Positions 41,145 to 50,933 of a stretch of DNA of 64,000 nucleotides are shown here, piece by piece. Under the pieces are notes generated by a model. That model was not told the origin of the DNA and searched no databases. It saw only the letters and a program-made list of their open reading frames with translations. Positions within the stretch are counted from its first letter, which is position 1, and every line of letters begins with the position of its first letter. Source of the stretch: Mycteria americana (Eukaryota > Chordata > Aves > Ciconiiformes > Ciconiidae); assembly GCF_035582795.1 (NCBI RefSeq), contig NC_134372.1, positions 34,900,316 through 34,964,315 of the forward strand, read 5' to 3'. The position numbers and the translations under genes were made by a program.

Positions 41145-41966
41145 CTATATGTATGTCACATGGCAATCATGGAAGAGAAATGAAAAACAGTTTACATATT
41201 TTGTTTCTAAAAATACTTTTGTTTTTTATTCTTAACAAAAAATACCACCAAGGTTATTTTGGTTCTACCTTATTATTCGCAAAGGCCCATTTAACTGTAT
41301 GAACAGACTAAAATGAAAAATGAAAAACAGTTTTTATATTTACAGACTCATCTGCTAGGAATAATACAGAGTGAGAGAACAGAATTCAGGACAGGCTCAA
41401 CTCATTTCTTCGATAAAAAGAAATGAAACGTCTACTGAGCTTCAGGGCAAAGAAATTAATAAACAACATGTAAATACCAACCTACTTGCTGAAACCTTTT
41501 GAAGTTATTGTGACAAAGTCAGGCTCAAAGCAAATTATTTCAGGGCAATAAATAAACTGTGTAAGTTTATCAACTTAACTGATTTATATTTGAACGCCAG
41601 CCTTGCTTCAGAAAGCTATTGATAATATTTTATCATGCCCTTTAAGAAATAAGAATATTAGTATTCTTTTCTCATTATTTGAATTTAACGAGAACTGTGC
41701 ATTGGCAATAGCACTCATAGCAAAACCAGCTTATTACTCTTTTATTTTTTAAAAGGTAACAGTAAGAAAATACGTCTTTTTTTTTTTTTTTAAAAGCATT
41801 ATAGACCAGATCTTCAGCTGCAATGAACCAATACAATTTTGTTAGTAAAGCTGTCCTTTTTCTTTCCCTCTTTAAGTGCATAAGGATCCAGCTTTATTCT
41901 CTATAAACACATCAGGAAAAAAAAATTCGGTGTAAAACAAAAGGAACATGATATATATATACAAAC
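41145..41966 (-). other. PHKB intron 25 (822 nt)
   Basis: Contains a 12-bp AT run just after the exon 25 donor (41951-41962), and two copies of AATGAAAAACAGTTT (around 41178-41192 and 41321-41335) about 140 bp apart. One GCATG on the transcript (41634-41638) is a possible RBFOX-type site upstream of exon 26. Confidence 0.7.
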
Positions 41967-42024
41967 CAGAGCTTTTTGCTGCCAGCTCGTCTATAGATTC
42001 TTTCAATATGCTCAGCAACAGTAC
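41967..42024 (-). CDS. PHKB: PHKB exon 25
   Basis: A 58-nt exon encoding (G)TVAEHIERIYRRAGSKKL plus the first two bases of Trp (human 760-779). The acceptor is ATGCATTTAG and the donor CTCTG|GTTTGT, followed by an (AT)n stretch. Both alternative exons 26 and 27 begin with the G that completes this Trp codon. With the following alternative exon this covers a reported calmodulin-binding segment of the beta subunit (about 768-795 in mammals, recalled). Confidence 0.95.
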
Positions 42025-44649
42025 CTAAATGCATTAAAAAAAAAAAAAAACAAACAACAAACCACAAACAGAACACAAACAAAAAAGATGCACAGGTTTT
42101 CGTTTAATAGTAATAAGGTAAATTTGATGAGATCAGTTAATTCTGAATCAGCTTTAGTAAAGCACTTACCTGTTGTGCCCAACATCTAAAATTTAGATGC
42201 CATCAAGTCCCCTATCATCCAGTTGTACGGCGTTATGCAAGAAGCCAAACCACATTTCAGCTAAACTTGCTGTGCATGCTATAAAGAGACTTATGGTATC
42301 ACCTATTGTTGCAATATATTGGGGAAAATTAACCTATGTACAGATTTGGCCTACAAAGGTACCTCCCCAGCTTAAGGTACATCCTCAAACTGCAGATTAT
42401 GTTTTGGATATGGGATGTAGATACTCTCTCCACTGTCTTGCCTCTTTGTTGAGCTAAAACCTACATGAAGTAACAGGGAAGTCTTGTGCTTGACAGTGTA
42501 ATTCATTGAAGTGATGTTAGGTTTGGGCAAAGTTTGTAATAGCTGATGTCCAAGACAGGAGTTGTTTTCAGCTTTGTATATGAACAATAGATCACCTGGT
42601 TAGTCATGTGGGACCTGAGACTCATTTTACAGGAAGGTGGGAGGGTGTGACAGAGAGGACCTTTCCCTGCTTTGTGGCTCTGCCCTGAATAACCACAGTA
42701 AGCCCAAAAAGACGCTTCAGTGACTGTGTAAGCTAGCTTTGGTAATCAGGTGCATTACAGGACCACTCTAGTGAAGCTAATTATCACTGTTGCAAAGTAC
42801 AACAGGGCATATTGGACAGATATATAAAACATTATGTTACTGCCTTACTACTCTCCCTCTCCAAGCTGATTTTCTGTGTGCCAAAGAGAATGTTTTATGA
42901 AGTGTTATGTATTAAACTAGCATCATGCTGTACAGACGTGACCTAAAGAAGAGAGGGTAGGAAACTGGAAGAGCACTGCTTCTAAGTCAAAGTAGGAAGT
43001 CCAGGATTCAGAGAAGGCCTGAAGTACATTAATTACATTAATCAGAACGCTAGATACCATTCTTTTGTCAGCCCATAGTTGATCATAGTGCATCAACTTG
43101 CTATGCTGACATCTCTTCAACTGTGCAGGCGTCAAGTGGGGACCATTATGTTAAAGGTAAAAATGGTGACAAACATTCCATTATTTAGACTTCATTTAGC
43201 ATCTAGATTTTAAATTCTCAAATGGAATGGCAGTGTTTTTCATGCCAGGCACTTACTGGTGAACAGAAAGTTCATCTATAACAACAACAGTAGTGGAAGT
43301 TGACTCACAAAATCCTCGCCTGTGCCTGTCAGCTGGAACACCCAAGGTTCTTCAGGTTTTATTTTTAGATTTACGTTTTATTGATTGTGTGATTATTTAA
43401 CGTCAGTCTCAGTAATCTCCAGTTGTAGGAGGACAGGAACTTTTAGTCAGTGACTCAGACTGTTTAATGCAAGGTGCATATTAAAAAGGTTATCATCATC
43501 TACTATTTCATATGGGATGGCACAAAAAGGTCTATACAAGTTAGCTCTGAACAGTCAGAGGCACAGCAGTACTTCTGTGACCTAAATGGTTTCAAGAGAG
43601 TTTTTAAGTTCATCATCATGATCTAATGGTCAAAAGTGGCTATGCTGTACAGAGGTTAGGAAGTCTGCCTCAAGTTGTTTCCAGAGCAAAGGACACAACC
43701 TACAAAGGACTAAAGAAAGCTACTGAGGCTCTCAAGGCCTGACGACAGCACAGGTAACAGTGGCGAAAAAGCCTGCTTCAGAGGCTACATGTGCCTAACC
43801 TGAGATTCCAGCCATGACTTTGGATTCACATTGTATTTCAACAATGCACTGTGTATCAGCCAATGAATTTCATTCCACTTTACATTGTTTTCCATGACAT
43901 TTTTAGTACAGCAATACAGATATAATGTATATTTATGTCAAAATGACAACCCTTCATCACAAGAACTAGCTGTCCTATATCAAAATTATGAAGCAGGGCT
44001 CTATAACATGAAGTGGTAAGTTACACTGCTTGATGACTAAGAGAATATTATTTGATCTTAACATTCCTCTTTTTCTGAGGAGTATTCATATACACAAAGG
44101 CAGCTAATAAGCAGTCCTTGGGGGAAAAAAAAAAATCACCAAACCTTGCAGAACAAAAGCCACATGCCTTAGTAGCCTCTTTGGAATTCTTTTACATGAA
44201 TTTAAATCCTGTGCTCTACTACAAAGCCATAATACAAAATTAGAGTAAGATTCACAGATATATTGAATTAGTCTTATTACATACAAGTAAAACAAAAATT
44301 CAGTATAGAACTTCACTCATTTCAGACTAAATGTTCACACAAACTTGTCTGTAGCTTCAGTTTTCTAGACAAGGTCAAATCCCCTATTTTTTATATCTAT
44401 GTGTTCAAAATTATACAACCAGATACAGCACCTGCCTACAAACAATCCAAAAGAGTTCATATATTTAGCAGCTCATTCCCCGCCACACTATGAATTTGCA
44501 TGTCCCATTTAATGCAGAAATTGCTTTAAATGGCAAAGAAAATAGCTACACAACTGCTTGCATGCATGGCCATTATTCATGTTCATTACAATTAAACATA
44601 CAGCTGCTTCCTGAAATACTCAGAATAGTCAAATGAAAGAAGCTCTTAC
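42025..44649 (-). other. PHKB intron 24 (2.6 kb)
   Basis: No exon or recognised mobile element. An A run at about 42036-42050 lies just upstream of the exon 25 acceptor on the transcript, forming a U-rich tract there. Confidence 0.8.
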
Positions 44650-44731
44650 CTTCCTTGGTGATAAAATTCGGTCCTTCCCTTTTAAGCAATATGCTCGAGA
44701 GTAATGCTTGACTTGCTAGGCAATTGCAGTC
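44650..44731 (-). CDS. PHKB: PHKB exon 24
   Basis: An 82-nt exon encoding [20 protein letters not shown] then PNFITKE plus one base of Gly (human 733-760). The acceptor is CTTTTTTTTAAG and the donor GAAG|GTAAGA. It leads directly into exon 25 with no missing residues. Confidence 0.95.
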
Positions 44732-45555
44732 CTTAAAAAAAAGGAACAACATAACCACAAATAGCCTTCAGATTTTCAGTGAAGCAAAACCAGAAGAGCT
44801 ATTAAAAATTTCAGGTGAAACCAAAGGGCCTTTTTTTTTAATTAAGAAAAAAGTCTACAAATTTAATTTTTAAAGGGACTTCACAACTATTTCATACCCT
44901 ATGTATGCTGTATCCCTGTCACTGCTGCTTGCAGAGGCTTCTCCGTGGTTCAAATTAAGTTGTAATAATTTGGCCTCAGAAATGTTTCCTGATTTCTGTT
45001 CTTGAGTCCTGTCATTTACAGCAGAAACACTTGTAATGACATAGGGAACCAAGTAGGATACTTTGTGTGTTCCTATTGAACACTAGACTAGAAACAGTCA
45101 CTGGTAGTTTTCTTCTAGATACAGTTCTAGATTGGAACTTTCCCTGGTATCATTAAGAAGTTACCAGTCTATCAGAGTGAACACCAACTGTTGAAGTCTT
45201 CTGAATTTTAGTCTAGCAATAAACTGTCTACTAAGACACATGACAAGTGGATCCCCTTTTAGATGGTCATTTATTACCAGAAGAAGATTTGGGTAGCTGG
45301 GAGAAATGGAAGCCAACAGTTACAGCATGAAGGGCCAGAAAGTTCTGTGATGTTAAGATAAAGTACTGTCAAGAAGAAGACTCCCCAAGTATCAAGAGGA
45401 ACATCAGACATTTTATGTTACTAGCTATATTACTAACAACGAGCCATGACACTAATCATGTTGATCCAAGTAGGCCACTGTTAAAAAGAATACCAGCACA
45501 TAATTTCTCATTTCACGTGAATGAAGTTACACCGTATTTTTATCAGTTTTCTTAC
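44732..45555 (-). other. PHKB intron 23 (824 nt)
   Basis: Plain AT-rich intron. Nothing beyond a T run near 44831-44839 was seen. Confidence 0.8.
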
Positions 45556-45718
45556 ATTAAGTTTCTGCAGGATCTCATATGTTGACTTGTTTTTCCAGTC
45601 ATTAATATTTACATCTGGTTGCTGCTCAAGTTCAGAAGCATTTGGAGTACTAGACTGTCTCTTGACTTTTGAATGTTTTGGAAGATCCAACTCCTCCAAA
45701 CTCTTAAATACAGGAGCC
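45556..45718 (-). CDS. PHKB: PHKB exon 23 (serine-rich phosphorylation region)
   Basis: A 163-nt exon (human 678-732) running from [18 protein letters not shown] to YEILQKLN. It carries the basic KVKRQSSTP motif. The two serines align with human Ser700/Ser701, reported as phosphorylated in mammalian PHKB, so a regulatory phosphosite is probably kept. The stretch after it ([10 protein letters not shown]) is hydrophilic and more variable than neighbouring exons, as expected for an exposed linker. The acceptor is ATTTTTCAG and the donor AAT|GTAAGA. It ends in phase 0. Confidence 0.95.
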
Positions 45719-45805
45719 CTGAAAAATAAGATTTCATTTCTTCATAGTTCAGAAAATATTTTAATTATCAAATACTTCATCATTATTATTTACACATAGC
45801 CTTAC

Positions 45806-45867
45806 TCTTCTGTTTCCGTGATTCTTAGGAAGTCAAGTTGTTCAACAACTGCTCCAGATATTAATGT
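45806..45867 (-). CDS. PHKB: PHKB exon 22
   Basis: A 62-nt exon encoding TLISGAVVEQLDFLRITETE plus two bases of Glu (human 658-678). The acceptor is CATTTCAG and the donor GAAGA|GTAAGG. Without splicing, the reading frame would continue GAG TAA, an immediate stop. Intron 22 is 87 nt. Confidence 0.95.
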
Positions 45868-48800
45868 CTGAAATGAAAATTTGAAAAAATTAAAAAAAAT
45901 GCAGGAATGTACATAACTATATAGTTGTCTTTTGATCTCAGTCTGTTGCTGGTGGTTTCCATTGAGAAAGTAGTTTCCTTATCTACAGTTCCAAATATCT
46001 TTACACTTTCAGAGTATTTTTCCTCTTTCTTAAGATCTCGCTTAAGACAGCACAAGTCTCTTGGGGCTGCGGTCTCTTTTTGCTGGCGTTCTGCTGTTCT
46101 TTTGCCTGCAACATACAGCTTAAGCACTGTCCAGCTCCCCTCCCCAAAAGAGGTCTCATGAAAACACCCAAGATAAGGATTCACATTCCTCAGGGTCCTG
46201 CATGATACCCGTGTTCTGGATCATAATGCTCATTGTTTCAGGGATTGCTGAAGGATGGGTAGTGACGTCACAGGAAAATGCAACATAATAGCATTTCCTA
46301 CTCTGTAGTCATTCCTTAATCCAAGCATGCCTGCCCTAAGTTTGCACATCAAATGCAGTTCACAAATACTTCTGTCTCAGAATATTACATACCTGAAATT
46401 CAGTGTTGCATAATGTAGTCATTACAATTCATTCACTCAAAATTTATATGAATTTCTTATTTATATACTTCCAGAGAAAACTTATTGTACTACAGCATTT
46501 TTAAGACTGCTTTTTGATGGTTCTCATTAGCTAAATAGAATTGAGTATGTGCTGTGAACTTTTAAATTCCACTTTCATTGTACACAAGTTGCAGTAAAAT
46601 ATTGATCTGTTACACTGTGGGATGATTGAATATAAAAAAGACCTGCTTTGCTTTTATTGCTAGTGTCATTCATTCTTTGACTTGCATATTTACTTGAACA
46701 CATGACAACAATGGAAACAGACAGTGAAGATGAAAATCGGGAAAAAGCTGCAAGACTTCTAAGCACATTTTTAAATGAAATTACATTTCGTGTATTACAA
46801 GAAAAAAGAGCATTCACCCAGTTAGAGACATACATTCTATCTCTAGGCACATTTACACATATGCATCTAAATGAAGCAGCTGAGTACAATTCACAAAGAG
46901 TCAATATATATTTTGTTGGAATAGATGAATTATTTAAGAAAACACCATGAATTAGACATGTCCCTTGTTCTTGTCCCAGATCCTCCCCCATAATGAAACA
47001 AGGCTGTTTCCAAAATGTGACAACTGTGCAGTAAGATTGAGAGATGATAAACTGATGGAGAAAGCACACTGTATTCCACCAGTAAATGCACTGCTCACCA
47101 ACAGCTACCACTCATTTATGAAAAGGGTAAAAGAAAGATGTAAGGGCTTTGGAAAGCTGCAAAAGAGAAAGCGATGTTAAGAATATATGAGATGCAACAC
47201 AATTTCCATTTAACCCAAACCAGTTTTTATTCCTTAGCTTACTGCCATAACAGGAATTAAATCTTAATAACTAATATGCTGCAACATAATTAAACATGCT
47301 GTACCGACATACGGGGAAGTTAGCACATTGTATTTATGGATGCAGCAAGAAGTTCTCTCTGGAAAAAGTATACGGTGTTCTTGTGGGGTTTTTTTAATAG
47401 ATTTCATTCAATCTACAGGGGGAGTGAGCAAGTATGTAACTGTATTTAATAAAGTCGTATTAGGGCCCTGTTACACTAATGATTCTCTCAAGGGCAGATG
47501 CACTGGAAGAGATTTCTGCACATGATTTGACCCACTCTGTCGATCTACAGAAGTTACCGGCTCTTCGCCTCTGCGACATTAACTGTTATTAACCAAATCT
47601 GGGTTTGCTTTGCTTTCACACCTGATCATTCTATAGTTTTGGGTTACAGCATGGTTAGACACAAATACATCAGCAGAACCGAAGCAGGGGCAATGACCAA
47701 CAATAAGCCTGGGAGGGCAGAAATCGCCCGTGCTGGACCTGTCGTCAATAAATCAAATAACTGCAGCCTTAATCTGGCACCAGAAGACAGCCTGAGCCAG
47801 GCTAACAGCAACCCTCCCTCTCCTCTGCCACTCCCGCCTGTGTGGTTCCTCTGCTGGCTCCGGTGCATGCCTGACTCACAGAGAACAGGCAATATGACTA
47901 CCGCTTAGCGGAGGCCAGGCATCAGATCACTTAACCACATCTTAAATCTTCTCAGGGGTAAATCATGACTGTAGGTAACAGATGAAGCCTCAGGGTGCTC
48001 ACAGTACAATTTTAGAGCATCATACCTCATACAGCTTTTTTAAGGTACCTTAAAGCCAAATAAACATTTGTTTGTAGTTTTACCATGTACTCTTTTTAAA
48101 GGATAACAAATAAAGCAAAGACCAATGACTGTCAACATCTTAAATAATTTAAATACTTTAATTAATTACTTTAAAAAAAAAAAAAAATCTTTCCAGAAGG
48201 TCGATGAGTATGGAAGGGGAAGTTCACTCCCTGACAACTGTAACAGTGTAGTGCTTAAAATAAGGACACATAATGTAGATTGAGAAATTTCTCACCTGAT
48301 AATACATCAGTTTAATCAAATGCAAGGCAAGCAAGTCATTGCAGTTAAGTTTAAAAAAACCCCACAACAACAAACAGTGTAGACAAATGAAAGGTTTTGC
48401 ATGGACAGTAACGGCATTTGCTATAGGAAAAGTAAATGGTAACAGGAGAGACTACATGACCTACATGTGACCAGTAGAAATACTTAAATATTTGAAAGAT
48501 TACAAGGATATCTTAAACCATTACAGCTATGAGTATTTAATTCACAAATGACCCAGCTCTTCTACAAATTCGTGATTGTCTAGGGAACAAGAACATAACT
48601 GTGTCTTTGGTCTTCTCTCTTACAAAAAGAAGAATTCTTCAATAGTTGTAAACTAAGATTAACTAGCACACGTAAGTATCTAAAACTAGCACCTGACTCA
48701 GTCATTTTCACATTTTAATGAAGTAACATTCCTGCTTTAAGATTAATTCAAATACCAAAGATGTTAAAACTAGATCTTGGTTCTTGTAAGAATTTTAATG

Positions 48801-49170
48801 TATGTGAAGCACCTTTTTTTTTCCCCTCGTTGATTATCTAATCAAAAGAAATCCCTCAATGCTTGACATCATGGATTTATCCTTTGGTGGTAATTTCACA
48901 AGATTGCTGAACATAAAAAAAAAAACCTTCTCCCTTCTGAAAATCCTCTATGAAGATTATCACTTTCAAAAGACTCATCAAAAGGAATTAAAATAAACCC
49001 ATGATTGTTTTGAGCTAAAACAAAATCTGTACCAAATGTCTTGGGTCTTCACTCCTTAATTTTATGATACTCAATAAAATACTTGTAAGTCACATGAAAA
49101 ACAAAAGTAGTAAGAATACATGTACCAATACTAGGAGGTAAGGACACAACATTCAGGAAAAACATCATAC
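45868..49170 (-). other. PHKB intron 21 (3.3 kb)
   Basis: Contains the longest open frame in the window (178 codons, 46575-47111, minus strand), overlapped by plus-strand frames at 46702-46950 and 46965-47180. None has a recognisable product. A locally GC-rich patch lies at about 47680-47920, and A-rich runs occur near 48172-48187 and 48917-48929. No extra PHKB exon is recognised. Confidence 0.75.
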
Positions 49171-49261
49171 CTGTACTCTGTCAACATGAACTTTCACTCC
49201 TCCAACAACTCCCTTTCTAAAGGCTGCCAACATATCCAATATTGGATTGAATCTGCTCCCT
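49171..49261 (-). CDS. PHKB: PHKB exon 21
   Basis: A 91-nt exon completing the Arg codon, then [14 protein letters not shown] and KVHVDRVQ (human 627-657). The acceptor is AAATTTCAG and the donor CAG|GTATGA. Exons 20 and 21 together give 58 codons. The segment differs from human by only a few conservative changes (LKKGII versus FRKGVV). Confidence 0.95.
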
Positions 49262-49341
49262 CTGAAATTTGAAACAGAACTCCATTAATCTCGCAATTAG
49301 GTAAATACCACACTGCAAATGATGCTTTTATCTCTGTCTAC

Positions 49342-49424
49342 CTTATATTGTCTTCACGGATAAGTACAACAAACAGTGGACGACCATGCATTTTCCAATA
49401 CTGCTTAATGAACTGCAGTGCATT
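49342..49424 (-). CDS. PHKB: PHKB exon 20
   Basis: An 83-nt exon encoding NALQFIKQYWKMHGRPLF then VVLIREDNI plus two bases of Arg (human 600-627). The acceptor is TTACCTAG and the donor ATAAG|GTAGAC. It is separated from exon 21 by an 80-nt intron (49262-49341). Confidence 0.95.
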
Positions 49425-50283
49425 CTAGGTAAGAAAAAATATATTAGTCACAAAAAAAAACACCCCCAAAAAAACCCCACGAGCACAACGTACCAGAATA
49501 CATAGTACAAGATATTAGAAGAGCTATCTTAAAATAACAGCACTGAAAAAACCAACAGATTAAAAAAACCTTAGCTAATAAACCACTAACAGATTTCTTC
49601 AATTAATATAAGCTGCTTTCAAGCACTGTTATTTCACAACTTTTCTGAAAATACTCCTGCATGTATGTTGATCGCAGACTAAAGCACTGGACAGAGTGCG
49701 GTGTACTGAACTACATGTAATGACCTTGTAAGTATGCATGGGAAGCCAGGGCTTGAATCATAGCCACTGGCATGGAATAACCAGTGCCACCTTCTATGCA
49801 CTGCAAGTAGCTGCTCAAGCAGAGGGGGCTTGACAGCTAAGCTTTGCACTGCTGCCCGCCTTAAAGTTAGGGAAGGCAGGCAATTTTTAACATTTGTGCA
49901 AAGTCAAGCAGTATTTCCTCCAGGTGAGGCTTTCATATTTCCCTTAAACAGAGCAGTCTCGTTCCTCTCTTCATCCAGGAACATTTGTTTTCCCAAAGGA
50001 ACAAATGATAATTTGCTTGCTGCATGACAGCATTCCCAATCACTTTTGGGTGAATTTTTTTGTCACCTAAAGATACTCACTAGAACTCATACTGGGCTGA
50101 ATGCATATTCATCTTGACATGCTTTCCAGAATAAACTGCAAGTTTATACTGCAATTTTTATACTAAAAGAACACACACTATACAGTGTTCCCCTTTCAGT
50201 CTTCTATTTTATCAAGCTTCACAGTTTATTCTTCTACAGACTCTGTTTTTGTCAGTTTCTTAAAAGAAGTTACAGATAAATAC
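49425..50283 (-). other. PHKB intron 19 (859 nt)
   Basis: Ordinary AT-rich intronic sequence. No repeat or coding signal worth naming was seen. The small plus-strand frame at 49830-50027 looks like chance. Confidence 0.8.
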
Positions 50284-50388
50284 CTTAATATCATCAATCA
50301 ACATCATAACATCCTGAGACATGTAGAAATCACTTAGATCAAAAATGATCGAGTAGCAAACTACAGTCTTTCCTAGTATTCGATAAAT
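50284..50388 (-). CDS. PHKB: PHKB exon 19
   Basis: A 105-nt, phase-0 exon of 35 codons: [20 protein letters not shown] continuing to LIDDIK (human 565-599). The acceptor is CTCTCAACAG and the donor AAG|GTATTT. The block before the C-terminal half is strongly conserved. Small differences from human, such as MM for FL near the end, are conservative. Confidence 0.95.
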
Positions 50389-50849
50389 CTGTTGAGAGAG
50401 AAAGCTTCCATTAATCTTTTCTTTAAAATATTTGAAGCACTGAAGTAGCTGAAAAGGAAAACAGGTATTTTGAAACTATCAAAGTAATAATCAATGTAGA
50501 ACAGTTGAATTAAAAAAATATTTAAAATAAAACATACATCTCTAATTTTAGGTACTTTTTTTTATTAGATATGCAGATCTAGATTCTGTTTCAGTTAAAG
50601 CAGTTCACTTCATCACCATTCAGCCTGTTTTGGCCAAGTATTACTGTAATTGGATGTCTAGGAAACATATGACAGTTTAATAGCAAGACAGAGCATGCAC
50701 ATTCATAACAGCAAAATACAGTGCAAGGATTTTAAGATATATGCATAAAATAAAATTACATTTCAATTCTATTTAAAAATCAGAGACTAATTCAATGTTT
50801 ATCTGAAATACCCATCAATAACAATAACGTAAAAATTTCTTGCGACAAC
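50389..50849 (-). other. PHKB intron 18 (461 nt)
   Basis: A short intron with a weak donor (GTTGTC) and a good acceptor (TGTTGAGAG region ending CTCTCAACAG). Nothing else is seen in it. Confidence 0.85.
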
Positions 50850-50933
50850 CTTTGATGTTCCAAGGCATCCTATAGGCCTGTCCGGTCTTCCAGATAATCC
50901 CAATTTGCCATTGACTCCCAAATGGAAGTAAGC
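50850..50933 (-). CDS. PHKB: PHKB exon 18
   Basis: An 84-nt, phase-0 exon encoding 28 residues, with the highly conserved [18 protein letters not shown] block (human 537-564). The acceptor is TTTCTCACAG. The donor AAAG|GTTGTC is a poor match to consensus after the GT. Retention of the following intron would add about 16 codons (starting VVARNF) before a stop at 50799, so correct use of this weak donor matters. Protein identity is unambiguous. Confidence 0.95.

Noticed and set aside
45861..46184. 107-codon minus-strand frame just upstream of PHKB exon 22, considered as an extended exon
   Set aside because: It stops at 45861 in a frame different from exon 22, and the known protein joins exon 21 to exon 22 with no gap.
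47639..47908. Overlapping plus and minus frames in the GC-rich patch as a small gene
   Set aside because: Both strands are open simply because stop codons are rare in GC-rich DNA; no family or signals recognised.
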